A stretch of DNA of 64,000 nt from Plectrocnemia conspersa. Taxonomy: Eukaryota; Arthropoda; Insecta; Trichoptera; Polycentropodidae. The stretch is taken from assembly GCA_009617715.1 (NCBI GenBank), contig VTFK01000047.1, positions 744,001 to 808,000 on the forward strand. The letters are read 5' to 3'. Made by a program: the position numbers and the translations under genes. The number at the start of each line of letters is the position of its first letter. The first letter of the stretch is position 1. This document shows, piece by piece, positions 1 through 11,490 of this stretch. The notes beneath the pieces were generated by a model that was given only the letters and a program-made list of their open reading frames with translations, did not search any database and was not told where the DNA came from.

Positions 1-49
1 AGAGGGATTTCTTTTGACCACACAACACGGGTCGTTAAGAGAATCCCTT

Positions 50-640
50 TTGTGACTAAACGGTGCGGATGCAATTAATCATCACAACAGCAAACCCTTT
101 CCGTAGAATTCGAAAGTCGGAGCAAGCAAAAACTCGCTTCCAAATATGCAACATCCGATTTCTCGAATTCTACGAAGCGACTCCAGCGATTGGCTAGGAG
201 ATCAACGCACAAGCGTAATTGGCCAGCAATGGTGCATCCCCCAAAAGAATATAAGCCTGGACTCCGACGAGGAGACGGCAGTTGATCCGCAGTGGACACA
301 AGACCTTGGTAGAGAGCCCGAGGCAGTCAAGCGAGAGACGAGACGCTGAGGCACGAGACAGAGACCAGACGCCAGAGAGCGGAATCAGCGGCAATCGATC
401 TACCAGCAGCCTTCCTGAGGAACCAGATACGCGCCCCCACCTGACACTCCTGACACCTGTCACATGCAGCTTGAGCCATCCTGAGCATCATCAACTGCAC
501 GAACTCCGACATCACGAGAAACGTCACGCCGTATTCGTCCATAACAAACTTGTAAATATAAAATAATAAACTGTCTAATAGGATTCACCGAGGAGTCTCA
601 TTGGCCACGAGGTCAACCACCCCTAGGGTTACGCTCCCTA
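50..640 (+). repeat. LTR-like segment, possible solo LTR
   Basis: Seen: a GC-richer block in an AT-rich setting, with a TATAAG box near 250, a purine-rich transcribed-looking stretch (about 280-420) and an AATAAA polyadenylation signal near 564. It ends in a GC-rich segment about 590-640. The order TATA, leader, AATAAA resembles the U3-R-U5 layout of insect LTR retrotransposons. No gag or pol sequence follows, and I could not fix TG...CA ends or a target duplication. The short open frames inside it overlap each other in several phases and are not taken as genes. Alternative: a promoter or first exon of a host gene. Confidence 0.35.
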
Positions 641-3010
641 AATATTTAACAGTATAAAAATACATTAAAATATAGTATTTAAATTAAACGTAACTCAATG
701 AAGATTTAAGTCAGAATTTTTCAGACTAAAATTTACCAACTAAAACGATATTTCTTTAGACATGAAGCGTATAAATTGTAAAGCAGTAATTTTAACAAAA
801 ATCGCTATTATATTCAACGAAATATTTTAAAGTAATTTTATTAATAATTTCATTAATTTTCGATAGTCAAAAACTCTTTTGATTTCAAAAAAGATAATTG
901 TCAAGATTTTTTTAATGATACAGCAAAACATAAATAATAAAATTGCATGACGAGCCGCATACGGCTCGCAAGCCGTATGCGGCTTGCGGTAATCGTCTAC
1001 ATGACCGTATTTCTTCCTGCTATATAATTATTCTTTTCTGTTTAAATACAATTTTAATCCTCGTCTATAACCTTATACGTAATTCTAAATTAGTCATTAT
1101 AAGACTGTCTTTAAAATTAATCACCATTTGTAGCGCGCTATTCCAGCGAACGTTGTTTAATTAGCAACGTTACGTACATACCAAATAATATCCAATCCAT
1201 TCCGAATCTTACCAACCCACCCCTATACTTTATTTAATCTTGCGACAGGAAAATCCGACACGTGCACGGAAACAAACATACGTGCGTTTCCCCCCCGGCA
1301 CGTAAATGGCGTCCGCAGTCCATAAAACTCGGAATTATTTACGTGGCAACCGACCGACAGAGAGAAATGTTGTTCGGCAACAGGTGGTAGGACTCCACCA
1401 CCAAAATCACACACCTGTTGGCCCAGTCTAATGATCGACTCCGTGTGCAAAATTTGCACACAGACACAAGAGAAAAGAAAACGTCCTAATCGTCAGACTG
1501 CTCCCTTGGGAACCTTGAAAATATAATAGGTGGCGTCAAACTGAACAGCACCTCATGAATAAATTTCGTCTTCGCATTCGCAAAAGTAAAATGTTTACGC
1601 GCGAACATTTGCGTGTGCGTTATAACATAGTTATGAATAATTTATGGGCCGCTCTTGTATTTCAAAGAGTAAGTTTCCAGGAGAGCTTTCTGAAAACGCT
1701 TATCTCGGGTGCGAACAAAAAACGTCACATATATCTATTACGTGGCACACGACGTGACACAAACAACATTTCTTATTAAACACCTTTTCGTTAAATAAAA
1801 AAATTCTCATCATTTTTTCTACGTTTCGGCAAAATTTAATAGGTAGCTCATTATGTATTTATCACTTCAGTATTCCCCAGCTATGTATAAAAAAACGCAA
1901 AAATAACATCTCAATCAATAGTCGCTTGGTATTTCTCAGTAGTAAGAGTAAAAATATTAAGCATTAGTTTTCAAAATTTATATAATTATTGCTCTATTTG
2001 GCTTAAAAGTCGCTACGGCCTAAAAACACGATTTTTTTATTTATAATTATATTTACAACTCGTAAACAAAATTTGCCTTCATCTCTCAAAAGTGAAGCGT
2101 TAAATACTTGGAATTTACTCAGTATATTACGAAAGCTTGCCGCCGTAGGGAACATGAAACCGATATTTAACACAAATAGCGGATTATCAAAAAAAAATTA
2201 ATATATATCAACAGATAATTAATTCGGTAATAATACCACAAGTAACTGAATCATTAAAAATAAAACAATAAAAAACAATTTTTTACTTGAAATTAAATTA
2301 TTTAAAATAATTATGTATTCCATATCTACAATATTATAAAGGCTGTTTTATATTAATTGGATCTGTAGCATAAATTCATTATTCAGTAAATAAATAAAGC
2401 ACTTGAAAATAAAACAGTTAATTTTTTTATGATCTGGGCTGAAATGTTACATATTAACTAATTACTTCAAAGGTAGTTAAGAGCAATAGGTACTTTGACG
2501 AAAGGCAAAATAGAAACAAATAATTTGCGCTATTAATTAAAAATATGGTCGCTACAAAAGAGGCAAAGAATTATTTTCTTAATGTAATTATTTAGAAATG
2601 TTTTAAAATTAATTATTTTTTATCCTTCTTACATATCCTATTAACAATTTCAGTGTAAAATGTTACACTTATTTATTTCCCAAAATAAAATGTATAACTT
2701 AGAGTTGTAAGACCTACTTAGTTACACAATTGTGTTTTATAAGTAAGACACATTTTACAGTAAATAATAAAAGGGAGTTACAAAAAGAGAAATAGTAAAT
2801 TTAATTTAAAATACAGCAATTAAGAGTAAACTATATTTAACATTAATAGTCACAAATATAATTATAACTATCCGATTGATAAATGTTGCGGAATAGAAAA
2901 CGTTTTCTTATTATGTATAAAAATATTACCACATTAAATTAATTTATAGACATTGTTGATTAGGTTTTAATTTTGAACTCTAATTTTCTATGATATATTA
3001 TAGCTATAAT
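641..3010. other. AT-rich noncoding DNA
   Basis: No gene recognised. The stretch contains a GC-rich inverted repeat (953-984) and a somewhat GC-richer zone at about 1220-1780 with a small palindrome, GTGTGCAAA A TTTGCACAC, near 1442-1460. The rest is A/T-rich sequence without structure that I can interpret. Confidence 0.7.
953..984. repeat. GC-rich inverted repeat
   Basis: Arms AGCCGCATACGGCT (953-966) and AGCCGTATGCGGCT (971-984) are perfect reverse complements separated by the 4-base loop CGCA. It stands out sharply against the surrounding A/T sequence. It may be a fragment of a transposon end; no partner was found elsewhere in the window. Confidence 0.75.
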
Positions 3011-3049
3011 GCTTAGGGTCTGTCGGAGGGGAGGGCAAGAGTAGCTAAA

Positions 3050-3570
3050 ATGTATTTATACAATCCCACGAAAGTTTTGTTACTCATAAAGATAATTATG
3101 TTTTATGAAAAAAATCATATAAAAGAAAGAGCTTTAGCTGATAAAGAAAAAAAAATATTTCTAAATTATATTAATGATTCATGCAAAACATTGAAACCAA
3201 ACGAAGCTGCAGGAGTTCTATTTAATATTTTTTTCTCTTCTCCGAAAGAGAACTGAAGTTTTTTAGATCTGAGGCACGCATTGAAAGTCCTCATAACAGT
3301 AATTTTCTTTAGTAAATATGATCCAATATTAGCAGAGCATGTTTCAAAACTTCTAGCTCCACAAAAAGAAAAAAGGAGAATACAGGATCATTATCTATCA
3401 ATGAGAATATAAAACGTGTTTAATAATATTTGCGGTTTGTTTGTTTAAAAAGCAATTACCAAAGAAATTGAGAAGGTTAAATATTTGGCTATCATTGCTG
3501 ATACGACTTTAGATTCATCTCATGAGGTACACACGACATTAATTATTCAACAAATCAGAATTTTCAAATA
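3050..3570 (+). pseudogene. hAT transposase relic (ZMYM1/DUF4371-like)
   Basis: Seen: broken plus-strand frames with fragments recognisable as the N-terminal half of a DUF4371-type hAT transposase. These include a segment around 3270-3400 (KYDPILAEHVSKLLAP) and, around 3455-3560, KEIEKVKYLAIIADTTLDSS. The latter corresponds to the catalytic-domain start, where the first Asp of the RNase H-like fold lies in the (I/V)(V/A)D-T motif; that Asp (IADTT) is present. At least one frameshift separates the pieces, and a stop follows the first 68 codons. Known: ZMYM1-like proteins are domesticated or active hAT transposases. Inference: a dead copy. No terminal repeats could be defined. Confidence 0.65.
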
Positions 3571-4540
3571 TAGAACGTTTATAAGGCTTTATTTTTTTAC
3601 TTTTAAATTTGTTACAAGAACTAAAATTGAGTATAAAAATAAAATTATATACCATCAATTATTTTACGTGAATATAGCAATTGTACATTTTTAGTTATAA
3701 AAACCATAGTTTGAATTTTTTTCGAAGTGAATTCAGAGGAATCTTAACTTTATAACTTTATTTGGTACAGTCCAACAAACTTATAATTTCTTTAGTGTAA
3801 ATTAAAAAAGATAGATTACGCACTATATTCCTACATATACCTATTTTAAAAATAATATGTTCAGCAAAGCTAGAAACAGTAAAACTAGTCTTCGATTTAA
3901 GAAGCCTTCCCTTTGCTGCATAAATTCAGATTCTTGCTTTTAAGAAATATTTATTAAAATTTGATAAATATGTTTTATGTCTACAGTTTGGTTGAAAATG
4001 TTAATGTTAATTTATCAAATCAATATAAAAATTAAATCTTGTAAAGCAATATTGTACCATATGTAAAAAAAAAATTGTAAAAATATAATATTGAAAACTT
4101 AATTAAAAATATAGAACAACTTAAAAAAAAAATAGGGTCAGTTTTTGAGTGTAAAAAATCGCTATCAAAAATAAAATCACTACAGAATTTGAAGTAAATT
4201 ACTGATTAGAAGATCAAAAATCTGCTGAAGAGTGTTTATTTACGCGTTTTTGACAAAATTATCAATTTAATAATAAATAGATTTTCTCGTCGACTTAAAT
4301 GTTTATTTTTAATTTGCAATTGGTTAGAATTTTTTTGGAACGTTAAACAAATATATCAATAAAATAGAGTATTTAATGCAAAATAATTACTAAAGAAATA
4401 CGAAAATAAAAAAATTAACAAATTTGTAGTAAACCAATACAGCTGAAGCGTATTTACAAATATAATGTGGAGACCACACAGGTTTATGGGGGGGGGCCTT
4501 ATTAATGAAACTCGCGTAGTTACTGTGACCAAAAGTGATT
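3571..4540. other. AT-rich noncoding DNA
   Basis: Nothing recognisable apart from a run of nine G residues near 4489. No coding, RNA or repeat structure supported. Confidence 0.7.
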
Positions 4541-4544
4541 ATTT

Positions 4545-5035
4545 AACATTACACAAAGTCTCTCTGTACGACCTGAACAAAACGGTTTCCCCATAAATAA
4601 TACGCAAGGATTTTCAGGTGCATTGAATGAATATTTATTTGTTATGAAACGGTCATGGGAAACATAATATCACCGGAAGACAAATAGCACAGTAAAGGCC
4701 ACAATATTTCTGTTACGCAATTCACCTCGGAGATATTTATCAAGCAAATGTCACTTTCTAAAGGCATGTTTTAAGAAGTGAGTGCGGCGATTGGTTGGAT
4801 GATCGCTACATGATTGTGGCTACCCGACAAGCAACATGCTGTCATGGGCGCTCACATCCTGAGAGGGACTTCACCATATAAACACTGTAGCAGAGAAATC
4901 TACCCCCGCTATACTATACTACAAGACCTCTGAGGATCTTCCACCGACAACATCCCTGCGCCAGCTTCTCCACCACGGTTCAGAGAAAACATCTCGCCCA
5001 TCATAGTCTATCGCAATATGTTATTTATTATAATT
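4545..5035 (+). repeat. LTR-like dispersed repeat, copy 1
   Basis: Seen: homologous over most of its length to 49240-49740. Shared landmarks are the GGGAAAC...TATCACC.GAAGACAAA segment (here near 4660), AAGCAAATGTCACTTTCTA (4743-4761), ACAAGACCTCTGAGGA (near 4921) and CGCCAGCTTCTCCACCAC (4959-4976). A TATAAA box lies at about 4877, and an AATAAA is further downstream near 5097. This is the composition of an LTR or other retroelement end. Neither copy has internal coding sequence. Divergence between the copies indicates old insertions. Confidence 0.6.
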
Positions 5036-5040
5036 AAAAT

Positions 5041-7070
5041 TCTCACTAGTTTTACTGAATACTAAACACTTTAATGTCTTAAAAGAGGTGAGGGGCAATA
5101 AAGTTGACCCATTAAAAAACCACCACAACATCCAAGGAAAAATCGAGAGGATTCGACGCGATATGTGTCAAAACATTTTCCAAAATTTACGTTGTCAGTT
5201 TGAGAGTGACGGCGCCGGAACGGTTGACATTTCACTTAAATCTCCCTGATATGTTACAAATATGTATAGCAATATAACGAATTTAAAATATGTAATATTA
5301 ACTTTTCTACTTTTGTGGTAAAACAATTTATTATCTACAAAATATCAAGCATTCTTAAAAAGACATCTCAATGAAATTTGTTAAATATATTGTCACATAA
5401 AGCCACCAGTGTTTCTAGAAGAAATTAATATAATCTTGTATGTAAAAGATTCAGATAAGTCTGGAAGTAACCACACAGTTTTTAGTCAATTTATCTGGCA
5501 TATATCAATTAATTCTATTGATTTTATTCATTATTTATTTTGAATCATTAAAATTAACTCTGAATAAACCACCAAAAAAATCTATCGCGTTTAAGTAATA
5601 ATTTATTATAATTTATGCCAGTAATAATTCCAACATATAACACCTGACTTTTTCTAAGATATAAGCGTTGAATGGCTTTATTAAAAATCACACCAAGTCG
5701 CATATATAAGATATAAAAAGCTCCACAATGAGCTAAAGTAACTCGCAAGATTAATAAAGTTAATACCATATAAAGGTAATAGAATAATATTGGCTTATTT
5801 AATAAATAACCCTCGTGTTTGTTCGGCCTATTTGTTGTGTGTTTGTTGTGTCGTCACGCAAAACTCGATTAACTCCCATTCGAGACGTCTATTTCGAGAT
5901 CGTTCAACAAAATACATATTTCGCTGATGAAATTTCTTCGAAAAAACCATGGTTTTTTATGCGCATCGTACAGGAGAACGCTTTTCGATTTCTAAATAAC
6001 TTTTCGCTCCAACAAATTGATACACACCCCCTAGCTTTCACCCGGACCATACCACCGTACGTAGTTTAAACGCCATTAGTTCAAAATTGAGTTTGGGTTG
6101 CTATGATAAGTCTACCTACTCGTCTTTCCAGCGCTGCAGCTGGGTACACTACTCTGCTCTACATCGATGGAGTTTTTACTGACCCCCATCGTAATCAATT
6201 AATAACAATGATAAAACTCGGCAGCGTTTAACAGGATCACGGCTACGCGGCGGTATATGATGTATTTTTTGCGATATGCCTTCAATATTGACAAACTCGG
6301 TAGCCTTTGACGTATGAATAAAATTCACATCTTTTGAAAAGTATTGTATTGATTAGAATTTACATTGGATTTTTTTTATGAAACATTTCCAAGAATTGTA
6401 TTACTATACCGTTACATCTTAGTATAGCTATTCCAAGGAGAGAGTTGAATAATACGACCTTTCTAGTAAAATAACGTAGTTGAAAATTAAATTAGTCGTT
6501 TTCTGAGTCGTTTTCTCATAGCTCCTATAATAATAGTACATAAGATATGTTTTTTATAAAATAAAAAACAATATTTTTTTATATACAATAATAATAAAAA
6601 ATAAACATGTTTACACATTTAATGCAGCAACAGGAGATGCTGTCTCTTTAAATTTCAGCAGTACTTCATCCACTGCGATATAAGTAAGAAAATAATATCC
6701 GAACACACTATGCATCTTTTGTGTAACAAAGATTAGCGTAACTTGCATGCTAGCCAAAAAAATCAATTACATTTTAAGCTCATCAAGAACATGAAAAATA
6801 ACCGAACATATAAAATTCAAACTGCTGCCAAAATTAAGCTAAACTTACATTTTGACAAAAACAATTTTAAAAACTAACGTTTTTACTCTTACTCATATAT
6901 AATTAATGTGACTTTCACAAACTTCTTAAAACACCCTTTATATATATATATATATATACACTTATATTTAGTTTTGAGTTAATTTTCATGAAATTTATAA
7001 AATATTCGTGTCTAATACGAAACAACTCATAATTAAAATATGTTATTTTTATACTTTCAGAAACTACATA
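5041..7070. other. Noncoding, with a GC-richer patch
   Basis: AT-rich DNA. The patch at about 5810-6260 has higher GC and CpG content and an open frame of 84 codons, but I recognise no protein and see no splice structure. It may be a regulatory element or an old repeat. A short (TA)n tract lies near 6942-6958. Confidence 0.6.
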
Positions 7071-7078
7071 CATACATG

Positions 7079-8383
7079 TTGGGATTATTATTTCGAATTA
7101 TAATTTCGAGTAAATATAATTTCGAATTCCGAAAATTTCATAGCGAATTCCGAATTATAAATATATCAAATATATACAAATAAAATATTATTACAATCAG
7201 AGACTAACGATCGCAGAAGGCAGAACAATAAGCAATGTAAAGAAAGATAACGCCTTGAAATTGTTCTGCAAACAAAACATTTTTCAAGAAAATCGAATGA
7301 TATTCTTCAAATATGCGCGAAACAAGAATTTGGAAAAGAATTGAAACTTATTATGGACATCAGAACTAGATGGAATAGTCTAGTCCAAATGCTTGAAAGA
7401 TTTAACCAGCTAAAAAACTGTGTTAGAAAAGCATATTGATATTGTTACTCAAGATGCTGAAATTTTGTCGAATTAAAAAAATTATATCTGCACTTTTCCC
7501 AGTGAAGCTTACTGTTGACGCCCTTTGTCAAAAAAATGGCAATCTTTTCTCAGCTGATGCAGCATTATCTTTTATGCTTGAAAATTTGGGATCTGATAAG
7601 CTCTCATTAAAGTTGAAGCACAACTTAGAAGATCAAATAAGCAAAAGACGATCAAATGTGCCTGGAACTCTGCAATATTTACATGATGGTGGAAAAAGTG
7701 AGATTCATAAATCGTTCACTAGCCAACCAAAATGCGATAGCTAAATTTTTGAAAGCTTTGCAACAAGATTAATATTCGATACAAATATGGAAGCTCGGAA
7801 TCAGACGATCTAGTAGTAATTTTAGGAGAAATCTAATTTTATTATTAATTAAAATTATTATTAATTAAAAGAGACTAATCACTATAAAATATTAATTAAA
7901 AGAGACTAATCACTATACGCAGTCCCGTTCATTGATGCAAAAGTTGGAGAACAAATTTCAGTCGAATTTGTCGGCCAACTCGACAAGCATCAAAGCATAG
8001 CTTAATTCTAAAAATTAAATCTGAAATGAAATTCTTTGAAGCGAATGGCGTGCAAGGAAAAATTTTAAGGTCCATATACTCATTTTTTTGATTTCGATTC
8101 CACCAACGACGTTCTCAATTGTGGGCAATTTTTGTACAAAAGTTCGATCGAGACTAAGGGACGTGTCTTCAATATATCTCTGTTTCCTCAAATCATATTT
8201 TAGACATGTTATTTAAATATTTTTATACACTAAATAATGAATCATTCATCTTAAATTAGCTGTTTTTTTATTTTTTGTTTGACCAAATTATAATTTTAAT
8301 TTTTCGGAATTCCGACTGGATTCCGAAATCATTTATATTCGAATTCCGATTTTTTTTTATTTCATCAATATTTGCAATCCCTA
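7079..8383 (+). mobile_element. Decayed hAT transposon with terminal repeats and near-perfect target duplication
   Basis: Seen: the left end starts TTGGGATTATTA and the right end, reversed, reads TAGGGATTGCAA. Flanking 8-base sequences are CATACATG (7071-7078) and CATACGTG (8384-8391), one mismatch apart. Subterminal copies of GAATTCCGA occur near both ends. Inside, broken plus-strand frames encode a hAT-type transposase: KLIMDIRTRWNS at about 7345-7380, then a segment at 7436-7744 ending in RRSNVPGTLQYLHDGG. A 28-base direct duplication (TATTAATTAAAAGAGACTAA then TCACTATA, at about 7858-7915) interrupts the C-terminal half. Known: hAT elements duplicate 8 bp on insertion. Inference: inactive, with several frameshifts. 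Confidence 0.7.
7346..7744 (+). pseudogene. hAT transposase fragment inside the 7079-8383 element
   Basis: The region reads DIRTRWNS followed by LERFNQLKNC. After a frameshift it continues with a 102-codon frame containing LFSADAALSFMLENLGSDKL and NLEDQISKRR. The DxxTRWNS motif near the start is characteristic of the hAT catalytic region. The later segment is the helical stretch that precedes the C-terminal dimerisation domain. The frame closes at a stop at 7742-7744, and the hATC dimerisation motif is not clearly preserved. It cannot encode a functional enzyme. Confidence 0.65.
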
Positions 8384-8391
8384 CATACGTG

Positions 8392-11100
8392 TATTTACTA
8401 TGATTTTAAATGAAAATATGGAATAGGAATACCATTTTACTTGCCGTAAATTTTGAGAAAAATTCAGAGATAGATATTTTGACGACATAGAAACTCAAGA
8501 TGTTCCAAAGTGAATAATTAGTACATAAAGAAAATAGAATAAGGAATAAAATGCACTTTAAAAGATTCTAAAAAAACAGGAATGGATTAACTTTATATAT
8601 TAGGGATTAAAAAAAATGAATTAACCTTTAATATTTTAAGCACTCTTTCAGTGGTAATAAGAAAATATATTATATGTATACTTAATAATTTTTATTTTCT
8701 CAAGAGATTGTATTTTTGGTTATTTTTAAACCGATATTTATTCAAATTAAATATGTATTTACCACAACGATGTTATAACAAAAATAAAACAAATTTCTTT
8801 AAAGCAAGCTTAATAAAATAATCTACTTTAAGATAATAAACAGATTTGTACAAACACATTGGAAAGAGGTAAACTAAAAACTGTAATTACTGTAATAAAT
8901 CTTTGCAATACATACATCTCTTGATTATTTTAATAATATATTAACAGAAAAAAGCACCAAACGGAACATTTAAAGCCAACGATTTTTAAGGATGTTATAA
9001 ATTTAAAGCACTTAATGAATCAAATGCTTCAGATTGTTAACAATTTAAAAATATATATTTGTATATTAATATTTATCACCTGCAAGAAAAAAAAAAAAAC
9101 ACATAAAACCATCGTGAAAATGTGAAAGCACAATTATATATAATATATTTATATATTTTATATATATATATATATACGATTCTAAAATGATAAAATAATA
9201 ATCTATATCAAAAACATTCTACATTTGTATATTTAATTAATTAAAACGTATGTTTAATAATAAATAAAATCTGTATGGTTATAAAACATGCCATTAGTAT
9301 TTTTTCAGAGCGTCCAATTATTACGATATTTTTTTTACTTTGCTATTGTGGAAATATGTTCGCAATCGGAAGCGCAAATTCCCCCTTGGTAATTGGTAAA
9401 TTTATACGAAAAACAAATAACAATTACAAGTCAATAAAGAGCTTGGTAAACCGAAGCGGACGTTTTATGGCGCTCGTACCAAACGGAAAATTGTAATTTT
9501 CGCTCGCCCTTACCATTTTCTGTACATATAATACATAAACATGCATACGTTTTCTTTTCTCCTGCTTTTAATACAAACATTCGTTTATACGACGACATAA
9601 TTAACGTCGCTGAATTACAACGAAAATACACGTAGCAGTTACGTTAATTATCATACAATGAATATAATATAAAACATACAATACGGGTTCTTAGAATAAG
9701 AAAAAAAGAAAATTAACCTACGCTAAATATATAATTCAATACTTACAATAAAAATATATTAAAACTCATATATGCGTGAAATAGATAAAATCAAATAGAA
9801 AATACACTACTGAATATATACATACTTTTAAGGCCTTCTAGATACACGCGTTGCTTTATGTGACAATAGAGTTGGCAACTTATATTAAGATGTTTTTCTA
9901 AAATTGCTAGATAATTATATTTTGTAATAAATTGTTTTAACAAAAACAATCGTAAATTTGACAGACAAACCCACTGTGATTAAATCAAATATATATTGAA
10001 AATCACAATCATTAGAATTTTTTAATATATTTTATTAAAAAAAATGTTTTTTAATAAAAATAAAAATAATATAATATATTTATCAATGTTTACCAAGCAT
10101 TTTTTGTATATTTTTCCTTATAAAACCATGAAATATTTAATAATAATAATAATAAAAACTACAAATTAAAATAAAAATGCATGGAAAACATAATTGTGGT
10201 TTACTCAAAAAATTTTTATTAAAAAATAATGAAACTTTTAAACAACTAGCTAGAGGCTCAGTCTGTATTTTAATAAGTAAATGAACCATTCGCTCGTTTA
10301 ATATGCTTTTCTACTTTTCCCAGGCTTTGTACATACATACACGTTAAAATGCCAAAAAAAATAACAACATCGTAAAAAATAATGTAACATAAATCTCATT
10401 CGTACCCAAATATAAGATTTTTAATTTTAAAACGACAAAAGTATATATATATATATACATACATATATAACAGTATCAATTTAAATTCTCAATTGTGCTA
10501 CAAAAACGAGCTCATCTGTAACGGGCAAAAAACATAATACACTACAATTAAAAACAAAATATGCCAGTTATGAATCGGCGGAAATAAGATACCGCAAAAG
10601 TACAAGCAAACGAGTATACGTTCCAGAATTGCACTAATGATCAGACGATTAATACTGTCAGCAGATAAATGTATAAAATATTAATCAGCCCCATGCTGTT
10701 ATACGATACAGAGAACTGTACCCATGGCAGATACGAAATTGTATATTTTTTCTCGTCATAAAAAAATATTGTATAATAAAAGAAAGGAAAATAAATTCTT
10801 TAGCTTTCAAGATATTCATAACATATTTAACAATACTCTTAAATAATTTTAAGCAACATTAAAAATACATCTTCGCGTTCTATACTCAAGACTATAACTG
10901 ATTTATATTATAATACTTATGTTCTACTACTATCATGGTCTTTCAACTGCAGATAAGAGTGAGACATATGGATCAATGAGGAACTCATGAAGAGTGTTTA
11001 CATTTTGAAAGCGGACTAGAAAGGAGAAGCTTCGGAGGTTGAATGAAAAAAAAAAAACCGTATTTATAAACATATATCGATTAATTAGTTCAATTAACAA
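8392..11100. other. AT-rich noncoding DNA
   Basis: No gene or transposon recognised. Short TA tracts lie near 9150-9176 and 10441-10460. A 73-codon open frame at 9275-9496 has no recognisable product and lacks coding-like composition. Confidence 0.65.
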
Positions 11101-11104
11101 ATAA

Positions 11105-11490
11105 TTTTCCCACGCGAGGCTTGCTTATTGTTGCCGAGCGATCCTCAGGGAACTTCCCATGTACGTCGACACGGATTTAAATGTCAACACTAACCACTCG
11201 AACCCCTCGTGTGTCCTGCAGGCTAATCCGCCGCAATTAAACCCGGCCGAAATAATGTATGCGAAAGGACTTCTTTCGCAAACGAAACCCCGGAGGCGGC
11301 TCTCGAGATCAGCGGTGCGCAAACGCCGGCTTGCGGACATAAATCAAAAACGGCGAACGTAATGTCTGCCACGGGAATGGGGAGGAGTAGGGACGGGTGA
11401 CTCTGCGGGATTCGAATTAGGAAAACGAGATTGCGAAACCTTCGCGGGAAAATAACGAATCCCCGCGTGCGCTGTTCAGACACTCTCCGT
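11105..11490. promoter_or_regulatory. CpG-containing GC-rich island, candidate conserved element
   Basis: A sharply GC-richer block in A/T-rich DNA, open in several frames on both strands (for example 67 codons on the plus strand at 11159-11362), which is typical of GC-rich DNA and not proof of coding. No matching splice phase with the Pde8-like exon was established and no protein family was recognised. It is probably an intronic regulatory element; an unrecognised exon is the alternative. Confidence 0.3.

Noticed and set aside
10441..10480. Short TA/TACA tracts here and elsewhere as possible CRISPR-like or satellite arrays
   Set aside because: They are simple microsatellites without spacer structure.
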